This document shows positions 25,857-34,672 of a stretch of DNA of 64,000 bases, in pieces; the stretch's first letter is position 1; every line of letters starts with the position of its first letter. Where the stretch lies: positions 1 to 64,000 of the forward strand of contig NZ_VDCS01000008.1 in the NCBI RefSeq assembly GCF_006265225.1. The letters are read 5' to 3'. The notes below the pieces were generated by a model that was not told where the DNA came from, ran no database searches, and saw only the letters and a list, made by a program, of their open reading frames with translations. Source of the DNA: Allotamlana fucoidanivorans (GTDB lineage Bacteria; Bacteroidota; Bacteroidia; Flavobacteriales; Flavobacteriaceae). The position numbers and the translations under genes are program-made.

Positions 25857-26942
25857 TTAGTTCCCAACCAAAGCTGCTCTGGGACCACCAGAGGCAAATA
25901 CAGCACGCATTCTAAATTTTTGACCATTTGTAAAAAGACCCATACAGCCATCATCTGAGTAATCCATATAGTTTTCTACCATATCCGTTGATTTACAACT
26001 CACTTCAAGCAAATCACACCTATAATTAGGCCCATCTGATGACGGTGTGTCACTCACAAAATCATCTTGTCTACATCTACCATCACCCCAAATATGTCGT
26101 AAATTCATCCAATGACCAACCTCATGCGTGGTAGTTCTACCTAGATCAAAGGGGGCATCTAAATAGAAGTTACCTTGAGTATCATATTCTGAAGAGCCAA
26201 AGTATTGTGGAGACATAACAACGCCATCTGTACTGGCTTTACCACCAGGAAACTGTGCATAACCTAAATATCCTGGAGTAATAGGAGCTACCCACATGGT
26301 TAAATAGCCATTTACTGCAGGGTATGCTGCTTTTACAGCATCATTTAAACCCCAATCTGTTCTGGAGTTATACTCTCTGTCAATAACTTGTAAGTTAAAA
26401 TTAATATCAATGTCTGCACCTAAATTTTGAAATTCATGACGAACATCACTAAAATCCGCGTCATTAAAATCATTATTTAAAACAGTAATTTGTGAATTAA
26501 TTTGGGCGTCACTTATGTTTTGTTGACTATTTGAGTAAATAACATACACATAAACAGGAATGTTTAAAGTTCCTAAACCATCATCAACAGGTTCTTCACT
26601 TCCACCATTATCACCATTATTTCCGCCATTATTGCCATTACCAACACCACTTGGTTTTTTTGAGGAAATAAACCTTCTCGTATGGTATTCAATTTCATAC
26701 ATTTTACGCTCTAAGCTTGGATTTTCCAGCAACTGTTTATTTAGCATTTTCATGGTGTAACATGTTTTTACTTTGTCTTTGCTGCTTACTGTTTTTGATG
26801 CAGAAGCATCATAATCATCAGTATAAACATAAAAATCACTCATATCAATATCTTGATTTATCGGTGTGATTTCGTTTTTGTTACTGTCACAGGATGTAAA
26901 TACTAGCCCTACAGTCATAATGAAGAAAAGTAGTCTTTTCAT
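25857..26942 (-). CDS. M43 (pappalysin-type) metalloprotease lipoprotein
   Basis: An exported zinc protease of 361 residues. The signal MKRLLFFIMTVGLVFTSC ends in a lipobox (FTSC, Cys 18). After a pro-region comes a low-complexity Gly/Asn linker (about 102-115). The zinc site is HEVGHWMNLRH (about 273-283), and the Met-turn is in NYMDYSDDGC (about 328-337). Paired Cys (GRCRQDD, YRCDLLEVSC) surround it, as in M43B enzymes. Unlike the other two secreted proteases here, it has no T9SS sorting domain, so it is probably membrane-anchored by lipid. Confidence 0.9.
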   Translation of the reverse strand: MKRLLFFIMTVGLVFTSCDSNKNEITPINQDIDMSDFYVYTDDYDASASKTVSSKDKVKTCYTMKMLNKQLLENPSLERKMYEIEYHTRRFISSKKPSGVGNGNNGGNNGDNGGSEEPVDDGLGTLNIPVYVYVIYSNSQQNISDAQINSQITVLNNDFNDADFSDVRHEFQNLGADIDINFNLQVIDREYNSRTDWGLNDAVKAAYPAVNGYLTMWVAPITPGYLGYAQFPGGKASTDGVVMSPQYFGSSEYDTQGNFYLDAPFDLGRTTTHEVGHWMNLRHIWGDGRCRQDDFVSDTPSSDGPNYRCDLLEVSCKSTDMVENYMDYSDDGCMGLFTNGQKFRMRAVFASGGPRAALVGN

Positions 26943-27090
26943 TTTTGAAAGATTTGAATTAGTCAGAGCTTATAAGATAAAACAAATCTTTAAATCTTTA
27001 ATTTTATTTGGGCAAAAAACGTAAAACAAGTGCCGAAAAGCATAATTGTTATAATGTGTTTTTCGGTTTTGGCGAAAAATGAAAGTTATT

Positions 27091-28305
27091 TTAAGACAGC
27101 ATCATTTTTGCTTTCTTAACGCCTTCTACTAAGGCATCAATCTCAGCTTTAGTGTTGTAAAACGCTAGAGAAGCTCTTACGGTTCCAGGTATTTTATAAA
27201 AATCCATGATAGGTTGTGCACAGTGATGTCCTGTTCTTACGGCAATGCCTAGTTTGTCTAGGATGGTACCCACATCATAGGGGTGGATGCCTTTAAGGTT
27301 AAAGGAAATTACAGAAGTTTTTTGGGCAGAGGTACCGTATATTTTCAAACCTTTAATGGCTGATAATTGTTCGGTAGCGTAACTTAAAAGCTCATGTTCA
27401 TAAGTAGCAATATTTTCAAAACCTATGGCGTTCATATAATCCAGAGCGGCACCAAAGGTAATACCTCCGGCAATATTTGGTGTACCCGCTTCAAATTTAT
27501 GTGGTAAATCTGCGTAGGAGGTTTTTTCAAAGGTAACTTCGGCAATCATCTCACCACCACCTTGGTATGGGGGGAGTTTTTTTAGCCATTCCTCTTTCCC
27601 ATAAAGCATGCCAACACCTGTAGGACCACACATTTTGTGCGCTGAAGCCACGTAAAAGTCAACATCTAGTTTTTGAACATCTGGTTTAATGTGCGGGCTA
27701 GACTGCGCGCCATCAATAAGCACAGCGGCACCAAATTGATGGGCTTTTTCAATGATGTATTCAATAGGGTTTACTGTGCCTAACGCATTGGAAACGTGGT
27801 TTACAAAAACAAGTTTTGTGTGTTTTGACAATAGTTTGTCATAGTCTGTCATGATGAGTTCACCATCTTCATTCATAGGAATGACTTTGAGTGTAGCCCC
27901 TGTACGCTCGCAAAGCATTTGCCAAGGCACAATATTGGAGTGATGTTCTAAGGCAGAAACTATGATTTCATCGGCTTTTTTTAGAAGTGAAGAAAAACCA
28001 TTGGCTACCAAATTAATACCGTGTGTGGTTCCTGAGGTGAAAATGATTTCATGAGAAAACTTGGCATTAAAATGCGATTGTATTTTTTGTCGTGCTTGTT
28101 CGTATAAATCTGTAGCTTCCTGACTTAGGGTATGAACCCCACGATGAATATTGGCGTTGTAGTTTGAATAATAATCTACAATCGCTTTAATAACTTGCTT
28201 TGGGGTTTGTGATGTTGCAGCATTGTCAAAATACACTAATGGCTTGCCATTAACTTTACGAGAAAGAATGGGAAAGTCTTGTCTTATGGTTTCTACGTTG
28301 AACAT
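27091..28305 (-). CDS. sufS: Cysteine desulfurase SufS
   Basis: This PLP enzyme takes sulfur from cysteine for Fe-S cluster assembly. It has 404 residues from the preferred ATG at 28305 (MFNVETIRQDFPILSRKVNG); the frame opens 11 codons earlier without homology-like sequence. The PLP lysine is in ASAHKMCGPTGVGMLYGK (about 223), and the catalytic Cys in RTGHHCAQPIM (about 362). It is the last gene of the suf operon. No sufE or sufU lies within the window, so the sulfur acceptor must be encoded elsewhere. Confidence 0.95.
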   Translation of the reverse strand: MFNVETIRQDFPILSRKVNGKPLVYFDNAATSQTPKQVIKAIVDYYSNYNANIHRGVHTLSQEATDLYEQARQKIQSHFNAKFSHEIIFTSGTTHGINLVANGFSSLLKKADEIIVSALEHHSNIVPWQMLCERTGATLKVIPMNEDGELIMTDYDKLLSKHTKLVFVNHVSNALGTVNPIEYIIEKAHQFGAAVLIDGAQSSPHIKPDVQKLDVDFYVASAHKMCGPTGVGMLYGKEEWLKKLPPYQGGGEMIAEVTFEKTSYADLPHKFEAGTPNIAGGITFGAALDYMNAIGFENIATYEHELLSYATEQLSAIKGLKIYGTSAQKTSVISFNLKGIHPYDVGTILDKLGIAVRTGHHCAQPIMDFYKIPGTVRASLAFYNTKAEIDALVEGVKKAKMMLS

Positions 28306-28398
28306 AGCAGTTTGGTCTAGCCCCGATAGTAGCGGCATCCTTTTTTGAGGGACGAAAAAAAGATATAGCGTATAGCGGGAATGAGCTTCAAAAAAATA

Positions 28399-29712
28399 TT
28401 ACAAATCAAACCCAATATTTACACCTAGTTTATTGGCTATGATTTTGTTGATACGTTGTTTTACCTCTGGAATTTTTACCGAGCTAAGTACATTGTTACT
28501 AAAAGCATACATTAATAACGCCTTGGCTTCCTTTTTTGGAATTCCTCGAGATTGCATATAGAACAAGGCACTTTCATCAAGTTGCCCAATGGTACAACCA
28601 TGAGAGCATTTTACATCATCGGCAAAAATTTCAAGTTGCGGTTTGGTGTTAATAGAAGCTTTATCGCTTATTAAAATATTGTTGTTTGATTGAAAGGCGT
28701 TTGTTTTTTGTGCTTCTTTTTCAACTATAATTTTTCCGTTGAAAACGCCTGTGGCATTATCCCCAAAAATACCTTTGTAGTCTTGATGACTCTCACAGTT
28801 TGGTTCAATATGATGCACCAAAGTATTGTGGTCAACGTGTTGTTTGTCTCCTAAAATAGTGACACCTTTTAAGGTAGAATCTATGCGTTCACCGTTTTGA
28901 TAAAAATTAAGGTTGTTGCGTATTAATTTACCACCAAAAGAAAAGGTATGTACTGAGGCGATGCTTTCGCGTTCCTGATTGATAAAGGTATTATCAATTA
29001 AAGAGGCGTTCGCTGTGTCGTTTTGTATTTTATAATAATCAACAATAGCACGTTTTCTTGTGAAAATTTCGGTAACACTGTTGGTTAAAACCGGATTGTC
29101 TGTTAAACTTTGATGACGCTCAATAATTTGAACATGACTATTTTCTTCTACAACTATAAGATTTCTAGGTTGTAGCATAGTGGCCGATTCATTACCTGTT
29201 GAGAAATGAATAATTTGAATGGGCTTATCGGCAATAGTGCCTTTAGGAATATGAATGTAAGCGCCTTCACTTGAAAATGCGGTATTTAGAGAGGTTAAAC
29301 TGTCTTTTGAGGCTGCTTTATTGAAGTATTTTTCAATAACCAAACGATACTTAGGCTTGTTAAGGGCAGCTGACATGAGGCAAACATCCATCCCATCATG
29401 CGTTGTTCTAGATAGGTGTGATGAGTACTTACCATCAATAAAAACAATGTTGTACGTGTCTATCTCATGAATAAGATATTCTTTAACATCTCTGTGTTCT
29501 AGTGCATTTTCTTGCTTTGGAAACACACTGTAGTCTTCTTTTAAAATGCTGTTTAGAGAAGTATATTTCCAGGCTTCTTCCTTTTTGGTAGGGAATCCTT
29601 TTTCTTCAAATACTTTGATAGCCTCAGATCTTACACCGTGAACATAGCTTTCTACATCAACTTTGTTCTCAAATGCTAAAAATGATGATACTAATTTGTC
29701 TTTTAAATCCAT
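28399..29712 (-). CDS. sufD: Fe-S assembly scaffold subunit SufD
   Basis: This is a partner of SufB and SufC in the SufBC2D scaffold that builds Fe-S clusters in the cytoplasm. The 437-residue protein shows the SufB/D beta-helix core, with AYIHIPKGTIADKPIQIIHF (about 143-162) and, near the C-terminus, CSHGCTIGQLDESALFYMQS (about 369-388) and SRGIPKKEAKALLMYAF. It lies 10 bases downstream of sufC and 93 bases upstream of the chosen sufS start. Length is normal. Confidence 0.94.
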   Translation of the reverse strand: MDLKDKLVSSFLAFENKVDVESYVHGVRSEAIKVFEEKGFPTKKEEAWKYTSLNSILKEDYSVFPKQENALEHRDVKEYLIHEIDTYNIVFIDGKYSSHLSRTTHDGMDVCLMSAALNKPKYRLVIEKYFNKAASKDSLTSLNTAFSSEGAYIHIPKGTIADKPIQIIHFSTGNESATMLQPRNLIVVEENSHVQIIERHQSLTDNPVLTNSVTEIFTRKRAIVDYYKIQNDTANASLIDNTFINQERESIASVHTFSFGGKLIRNNLNFYQNGERIDSTLKGVTILGDKQHVDHNTLVHHIEPNCESHQDYKGIFGDNATGVFNGKIIVEKEAQKTNAFQSNNNILISDKASINTKPQLEIFADDVKCSHGCTIGQLDESALFYMQSRGIPKKEAKALLMYAFSNNVLSSVKIPEVKQRINKIIANKLGVNIGFDL

Positions 29713-29722
29713 TGGCTTGGTA

Positions 29723-30475
29723 TTAAGCGTTCACTTCTTCTTTAATCCAGTCGTATCCTTTTTCTTCAAGCTCATGAGCCAATTCTTTGGTGCCCGATTT
29801 CACGATTTTTCCGTTGTGCAAAACGTGAACAAAGTCTGGCACAATATAATCTAACAAGCGTTGGTAGTGAGTAATAACCACAACCGCATTGTCTTTACTT
29901 TTTAATTTATTAACGCCGTTAGCCACAATTCTTAGCGCATCAATATCTAAACCAGAGTCTGTTTCATCAAGAATGGCTAATTTAGGTTCAAGCATGGCCA
30001 TTTGGAAAATTTCGTTACGTTTCTTCTCACCACCAGAAAAGCCTTCGTTTAAAGAACGCGATAAGAATTTACGATCTATTTCAAGTAATTCAGATTTTTC
30101 TCTAATAAGCTTCAACATATCTTTAGCCGGCATTTCTTCTAAACCTTTTGCTTTTCTAGATTCGTTGATAGCCGTTTTCATAAAGTTTGTAACGGAAACC
30201 CCTGGGATTTCTACAGGATATTGAAAGGATAAGAAAATACCTTTGTGGGCACGTTCTTCAGCTGCTAATTCTTCAATATCTTCACCTTCAAATTCAATAG
30301 TACCATCGGTAACTTCATACTCTTCTTTACCTGCTATTACTGATGAAAGTGTGCTTTTTCCTGACCCATTTGGCCCCATAATAGCATGAACTTCTCCTGG
30401 TTTTACTTCAAGGTTTATGCCTTTCAAGATACTTTTCCCTTCAACACTTGCGTGTAAATTTTCAATTTTTAACAT
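29723..30475 (-). CDS. sufC: Fe-S assembly ATPase SufC
   Basis: This ABC-type ATPase energises the SufBCD scaffold. The 250-residue protein has Walker [17 protein letters not shown] (about 34-49), the signature [13 protein letters not shown] (about 145-157), and Walker B with [16 protein letters not shown] (about 165-180). There are no membrane segments. It lies between the unknown lipoprotein gene (12 bases) and sufD (10 bases), so all are almost certainly on one mRNA. Confidence 0.96.
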   Translation of the reverse strand: MLKIENLHASVEGKSILKGINLEVKPGEVHAIMGPNGSGKSTLSSVIAGKEEYEVTDGTIEFEGEDIEELAAEERAHKGIFLSFQYPVEIPGVSVTNFMKTAINESRKAKGLEEMPAKDMLKLIREKSELLEIDRKFLSRSLNEGFSGGEKKRNEIFQMAMLEPKLAILDETDSGLDIDALRIVANGVNKLKSKDNAVVVITHYQRLLDYIVPDFVHVLHNGKIVKSGTKELAHELEEKGYDWIKEEVNA

Positions 30476-30487
30476 ACTATTGGTTTC

Positions 30488-30883
30488 CTATAATTTTACA
30501 ATATTTTCTTCTTTTGGGGCTGGCTTTACACTTATTATTTCAACCACTTCTATTTTGTTTTCCCAAAGAATTTTTTCGTCTTTTTTATTTGTGATATGTC
30601 CTTTAATTTCAACCAAAACCATATCTGTTGGTTCAGTCTTTAGGGTTTTAGCTTGTTCGTTAAGTTCAAGCATTTTGTCGGTTACTAAAACACCGTATAT
30701 TTCGTTATGCGTTTGTAATACGGCTGCGCCATCAAAATACACAAATTCACCTTTTATGATCTGTGGTGCGTTTTTTTCGGCGATTACCTGCTCTTCAATT
30801 AATTTAGCATCCGTGGATTTCGACTCGTTTTTACAACTCATAAAGAGCAGTGAAATAAACGTGATGAGAATGACTTTTTTCAT
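30488..30883 (-). CDS. Unknown lipoprotein inside the suf operon
   Basis: A 131-residue exported lipoprotein: MKKVILITFISLLFMSCKN has a lipobox (FMSC, Cys 17). The mature domain is mostly beta, with IKGEFVYFDGAAVLQTHNEI (about 43-62) and TDMVLVEIKGHITNKKDEKI (about 86-105), a layout reminiscent of the OB-like C-terminal domain of NlpE. It has no further Cys. It is placed tightly between sufB (12 bases) and sufC (12 bases). A periplasmic lipoprotein among cytosolic Fe-S assembly genes is odd. I do not know its function; a stress or metal sensor is a guess. Confidence 0.75.
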   Translation of the reverse strand: MKKVILITFISLLFMSCKNESKSTDAKLIEEQVIAEKNAPQIIKGEFVYFDGAAVLQTHNEIYGVLVTDKMLELNEQAKTLKTEPTDMVLVEIKGHITNKKDEKILWENKIEVVEIISVKPAPKEENIVKL

Positions 30884-30895
30884 GTTTTGAAACGA

Positions 30896-32344
30896 TTAAC
30901 CAACACTACCTTCTAAGCTTATTTCTAAAAGTTTTTGAGCTTCAACAGCAAATTCCATAGGTAGTTTATTTAAAACTTCTTTGCTAAAACCATTTACAAT
31001 TAACGCAATCGCTTTTTCGGTGTCTATACCACGTTGATTACAATAAAAAATTTGATCTTCTCCAATTTTACTGGTGGTGGCTTCGTGCTCTATTTTTGCT
31101 GTTTTATTTTTTGCTTCTATGTATGGGAAGGTATGCGCACCACATTCATTGCCCATAAGTAAACTATCACATTGTGAAAAGTTGCGTGCATTTTCAGCCC
31201 TTGAACTTACTTGAACCAAACCGCGGTAACTATTTTGTGATTTACCAGCAGAAATACCCTTTGAAATAATGGTTGACTTGGTGTTTTTACCTAAGTGAAT
31301 CATTTTGGTTCCCGTATCGGCTTGTTGGTAATTATTAGTCACTGCGATTGAGTAAAATTCACCTACCGAATTATCTCCTTTTAGTACGCAGCTTGGATAT
31401 TTCCAGGTCACTGCCGAACCAGTTTCAACTTGGGTCCATGAGATTTTAGCGTTTGTCTCGCATAACCCACGTTTGGTTACAAAATTGTAAACCCCGCCTT
31501 TGCCTTCGGCGTTTCCTGGAAACCAGTTTTGTACGGTTGAATATTTTATTTCAGCATCATCTAAAGCGATTAATTCAACAACAGCGGCGTGAAGTTGATT
31601 TTCATCTCTACTTGGTGCTGTACAACCTTCAAGATAGCTTACGTAACTGCCTTCATCGGCAATAACAAGAGTTCTTTCAAATTGCCCGGTACCTGCTTGA
31701 TTTATTCTAAAATAGGTAGATAGTTCCATAGGACATCTTACCCCTTTAGGAATGTAACAGAACGAACCATCACTGAATACCGCAGAATTTAAGGCCGCGT
31801 AAAAATTGTCTTTTTGAGGTACCACTGTACCAATATATTTTTTTACCAGGTCAGGGTGTTCTTTGATAGCTTCCGAAATACTCATAAAGATAATGCCTTG
31901 CTCGGCTAGCGTCTTTTTAAATGTTGTTGCTACAGAAACCGAATCAACCACTACATCCATAGCTACCCCAGCTAATTTCTTTTGTTCATCTAAAGAAATA
32001 CCTAGCTTTTCAAATGTAGCCAGTAATTCAGGGTCAACTTCATCTAAACTATCATATTTAGGTTTGCTATTTGGTGCTGAGTAGTAAGATATCGCTTGAA
32101 AATTAGGCTTTTCATAATGTACGTTAGCCCATTCAGGTTCAATCATTTGCTCCCAAGCACGAAAGGCTTGCAAACGCCACTCCGTCATCCATTCTGGTTC
32201 TTCTTTCTTTTTTGAAATGGCTCTTACAATATCTTCATTTAAGCCATTAGGAAAGGTGTCAGATTCTATATCGGTATAAAAACCGTATTCGTATTCTTTG
32301 GTTTTTAGCTCTTCGCGTAAATCATCCTCGGTATACTTAGACAT
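30896..32344 (-). CDS. sufB: Fe-S assembly scaffold subunit SufB
   Basis: This is the main scaffold subunit on which the cluster is built, with sulfur delivered by SufS through its partner. It has 482 residues. The SufB core contains [20 protein letters not shown] (about 196-215), and the C-terminal part contains [20 protein letters not shown] (about 394-413) and [16 protein letters not shown], the usual SufB signature. It follows sufA-like after 15 bases. Length is normal. Confidence 0.96.
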   Translation of the reverse strand: MSKYTEDDLREELKTKEYEYGFYTDIESDTFPNGLNEDIVRAISKKKEEPEWMTEWRLQAFRAWEQMIEPEWANVHYEKPNFQAISYYSAPNSKPKYDSLDEVDPELLATFEKLGISLDEQKKLAGVAMDVVVDSVSVATTFKKTLAEQGIIFMSISEAIKEHPDLVKKYIGTVVPQKDNFYAALNSAVFSDGSFCYIPKGVRCPMELSTYFRINQAGTGQFERTLVIADEGSYVSYLEGCTAPSRDENQLHAAVVELIALDDAEIKYSTVQNWFPGNAEGKGGVYNFVTKRGLCETNAKISWTQVETGSAVTWKYPSCVLKGDNSVGEFYSIAVTNNYQQADTGTKMIHLGKNTKSTIISKGISAGKSQNSYRGLVQVSSRAENARNFSQCDSLLMGNECGAHTFPYIEAKNKTAKIEHEATTSKIGEDQIFYCNQRGIDTEKAIALIVNGFSKEVLNKLPMEFAVEAQKLLEISLEGSVG

Positions 32345-32359
32345 AATTTGGTTTTAATT

Positions 32360-32689
32360 TTAAAGTGAAAATGACTCACCGCAACCACAAGTTCGGTTAG
32401 CGTTAGGGTTGTTGAAAACAAATCCAGTTCCGTTTAATCCACCAGAATACTCTAAAGTGGTACCAACTAGGTATAAAAAGCTTTTTTTGTCAACAATTAT
32501 TTTTATCCCATTGTCTTCAAAAACTTTATCATCGGCTTGTTGATCTTTGTCAAATTTTAAATCATAAGACAAACCAGAACATCCACCGCTTTTTACACCA
32601 ACACGAATATAGTCGGTTGTAGCATTATAACCATCTTCAGTCATAAGCTCAACTACCTTTTTCTTGGCTGTTTCAGAGACTTTTATCAT
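32360..32689 (-). CDS. sufA: A-type Fe-S carrier protein (SufA/IscA/ErpA-like)
   Basis: A 109-residue A-type carrier that receives clusters from SufBCD and passes them to target enzymes. The three conserved Cys are present: GVKSGGCSGLSYDLKF (Cys about 37) and the C-terminal TCGCGESF pair (Cys about 102 and 104). It is the first gene of the suf operon and follows a promoter with both -7 and -33 elements. Whether it is functionally SufA or ErpA cannot be settled from sequence. Confidence 0.93.
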   Translation of the reverse strand: MIKVSETAKKKVVELMTEDGYNATTDYIRVGVKSGGCSGLSYDLKFDKDQQADDKVFEDNGIKIIVDKKSFLYLVGTTLEYSGGLNGTGFVFNNPNANRTCGCGESFSL

Positions 32690-32755
32690 ATTAATTTTTT
32701 ATTAAATTTAGTTGTGCTTTAATAATTTTTATTAAGACAGTTTCTAAATAGAGCA

Positions 32756-32785
32756 CAAATATACAATATAAGTCTTCTAATACAA
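32756..32785 (-). promoter_or_regulatory. Putative suf operon promoter
   Basis: On the minus strand, TTG (32783-32785) is followed after 19 bases by TATATTTG (32756-32763), matching the Bacteroidota -33/-7 pattern. The predicted start would leave a leader of about 60 nt before sufA. No IscR-type or Fur-type box could be identified with confidence. Confidence 0.5.
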
Positions 32786-32962
32786 TATAACCTAACATTA
32801 TATTAATATATGGTTTTATAGTTTTTTATTATTAAATATACTAGGTGTGGTGAATAATCAATAATGATTTGATATAGCCGAAATTTTGAGGAATCTATGA
32901 CTGAGGTTGTTAGCATACTACAGGTTTTGTAGGTAATGATAGCAAAAACAAATTATGGTTCT

Positions 32963-32970
32963 TATTTTTG
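32963..32970 (+). promoter_or_regulatory. Putative -7 element of thiL, almost touching its start codon
   Basis: TATTTTTG matches TAnnTTTG and ends four bases before the ATG at 32975. If used, the mRNA would be leaderless or nearly so. It lies inside the upstream extension of the thiL frame, which argues against the ATG at 32936. Confidence 0.35.
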
Positions 32971-32974
32971 CAGC

Positions 32975-34021
32975 ATGATAGAAGATAAAAACCAACAGAG
33001 AACCCAGTTAAGTGATTTAGGTGAATTTGGACTTATTAATCATTTAACGGAACATTTTGAAATAAAGCAATCATCGACCCTAAAAGGAGTTGGTGATGAT
33101 GCGGCGGTATTGAAATTTGAAAATAAAAAAGTTGTTGTTACAACAGATTTACTTCTTGAAGGGGTGCATTTTGATTTGAGTTATGTGCCATTAAAACATT
33201 TGGGATATAAGGCTGTTGTAGTGAATTTATCTGATGTTTGCGCTATGAATGCACAAGCGAGTCAAATTACGGTGTCTATTGCAGTGTCCAATCGTTTCCC
33301 TTTAGAGGCCTTAGAAGATTTATATGCAGGTATTCAAACCGCAGCAAAAATTTACAATGTTGATTTAATTGGTGGAGATACCACGTCTTCTACCACAGGG
33401 TTGTTAATTTCAGTAACGGCAATTGGTGAGGTTGAAGATGAAGAAGTTGTTTACAGGGATGGAGCAAGGCCTAATGATTTGTTAGTGGTTTCTGGCGATT
33501 TGGGTGGTGCTTATATGGGGCTTCAGGTCTTAGAACGCGAAAAGGAAGTGTTCAAGGTAAATCCGAATAATCAACCAGATTTAGAACCGTATACTTATAT
33601 TGTTGAACGGCAGTTAAAGCCAGAGGCCAGAAAAGATATTGTACAATTATTAAAGGATTTAAAAGTTAAGCCAACTGCTATGATAGATATTAGTGATGGT
33701 CTGTCTTCAGAAATTATGCATTTGTGTAAAGCCAGTGATGTAGGTTGCGATTTGTATGAAGAAAAAATACCGTTAGATCCTCAGGTAATTTCTACCTGTG
33801 AGGAGTTTAATATTGATAGTACCACCATTGCTTTAAATGGAGGTGAGGATTATGAGTTGTTAATGACGATTTCTCAAGACGATTATCCAAAAATAAAAGC
33901 CAATCCAAATTTAACTGTTATAGGGTATATGAAAGCCTCAAACGAGGGCATGCATTTAGTGACCCGTGCTGATACACGCATACCTTTAAAAGCTCAGGGT
34001 TGGAAAAATTTTAATGACTAA
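32975..34021 (+). CDS. thiL: Thiamine-monophosphate kinase
   Basis: This enzyme phosphorylates thiamine monophosphate to thiamine diphosphate, the last step of cofactor synthesis. The frame is open from 32936, but the family starts at MIEDKNQQRTQLSDLGEFGL, so I use the ATG at 32975 (348 residues). Motifs: LKGVGDDAAVLKF (about 30-42), VVTTDLLLEGVHFDL (about 47-61), LIGGDTTSS (about 129), MIDISDGLSSEI (about 236) and NGGEDYELLM (about 289). Its last 11 bases overlap the end of the convergent gene at 34011-34262. No other thi genes lie nearby. Confidence 0.94.
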   Translation: MIEDKNQQRTQLSDLGEFGLINHLTEHFEIKQSSTLKGVGDDAAVLKFENKKVVVTTDLLLEGVHFDLSYVPLKHLGYKAVVVNLSDVCAMNAQASQITVSIAVSNRFPLEALEDLYAGIQTAAKIYNVDLIGGDTTSSTTGLLISVTAIGEVEDEEVVYRDGARPNDLLVVSGDLGGAYMGLQVLEREKEVFKVNPNNQPDLEPYTYIVERQLKPEARKDIVQLLKDLKVKPTAMIDISDGLSSEIMHLCKASDVGCDLYEEKIPLDPQVISTCEEFNIDSTTIALNGGEDYELLMTISQDDYPKIKANPNLTVIGYMKASNEGMHLVTRADTRIPLKAQGWKNFND

Positions 34022-34262
34022 AAACAAGCAAATCAGGATTGAGCGGTGTAGATTTTATTCTAATTCTGTTCTTTTTTTGATGAACACGCTCTAGAACATC
34101 ATTGATTTCTTTAAACTTTGGTGTAAGTTCAATTAAGGAACCATTTCCGTTGGTGGTTAACTGTTTTTTGCAGTGTTTACAGGTGTACTCTTTAACATGA
34201 TAGGTAACTTGACGAGAGGTGAAAAAATCGTGACCAAATACCTTACAATGGATGTGCTTCAT
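34011..34262 (-). CDS. Small HC/CxxC protein (DUF1660-like), copy A
   Basis: An 83-residue protein starting MKHIHCKVFGHDFFTSRQVT, then YHVKEYTCKHCKKQLTT (CxxC at about 28-31), an Asn/Gly turn, and ELTPKFKEINDVLERVHQKK. The N-terminal HC-x-x-FGHD and the CxxC suggest one small zinc site. It is clearly paralogous to the next gene upstream (34347-34613). The CxLFGHx start recalls the prophage-type DUF1660 family, but the match is by eye. It overlaps the end of thiL by 11 bases. Function unknown. Confidence 0.75.
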   Translation of the reverse strand: MKHIHCKVFGHDFFTSRQVTYHVKEYTCKHCKKQLTTNGNGSLIELTPKFKEINDVLERVHQKKNRIRIKSTPLNPDLLVFSH

Positions 34263-34346
34263 TTCGCTTTTTTTCTTAATTAATTCTTTGACTAACGGAG
34301 AGGCAATGAAAATAGAAAAAAGCTAAATAAAAATGTTAGAAAGGGT

Positions 34347-34613
34347 TTAGCAAATCGATGAAGCGATTGATTTCCTCTTTAAACGTTCTGTTCTTGAGTT
34401 GTAAATTCTTTCGAGAATAGAGTTGATTTCTCTGAATTTTGGCGTAAGTTCAATCAAATTCCCATTACTATCTGTGGTTAATTCTTTTTTGCAATGACTA
34501 CAGGTGTATTCTTTCACATGATAGGTTACGCGTTTACTTACCTGATAGTCATGACCAAAGAGATTACAATACATTTTTGGAATTAAAGCAGGTCTGTTGG
34601 TAGTTTTTTTCAT
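34347..34613 (-). CDS. Small HC/CxxC protein (DUF1660-like), copy B
   Basis: An 88-residue paralog of copy A. A 13-residue extension precedes MYCNLFGHDYQVSKRVT, and then comes YHVKEYTCSHCKKELTT and ELTPKFREINSILERIY. The shared core is about 60 residues at roughly two-thirds identity by eye. Translation could start at the ATG at 34613 or at the internal Met at 34574. The pair looks like an old tandem duplication. A probable metal-binding (Cys/His) small protein; no function known. Confidence 0.75.
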   Translation of the reverse strand: MKKTTNRPALIPKMYCNLFGHDYQVSKRVTYHVKEYTCSHCKKELTTDSNGNLIELTPKFREINSILERIYNSRTERLKRKSIASSIC

Positions 34614-34672
34614 GATTTTGCACTTTGGTTGTGCTAAAGATAGAAAAATAAATGTAATAAATCGTTAAAACG

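Noticed and set aside
27033-27066. CCGAAAA / TTTTCGG inverted repeat after sufS
   Set aside because: Stem of 7 bp with a 20-base loop and imperfect inner pairing; no adjacent T run on the sufS strand.
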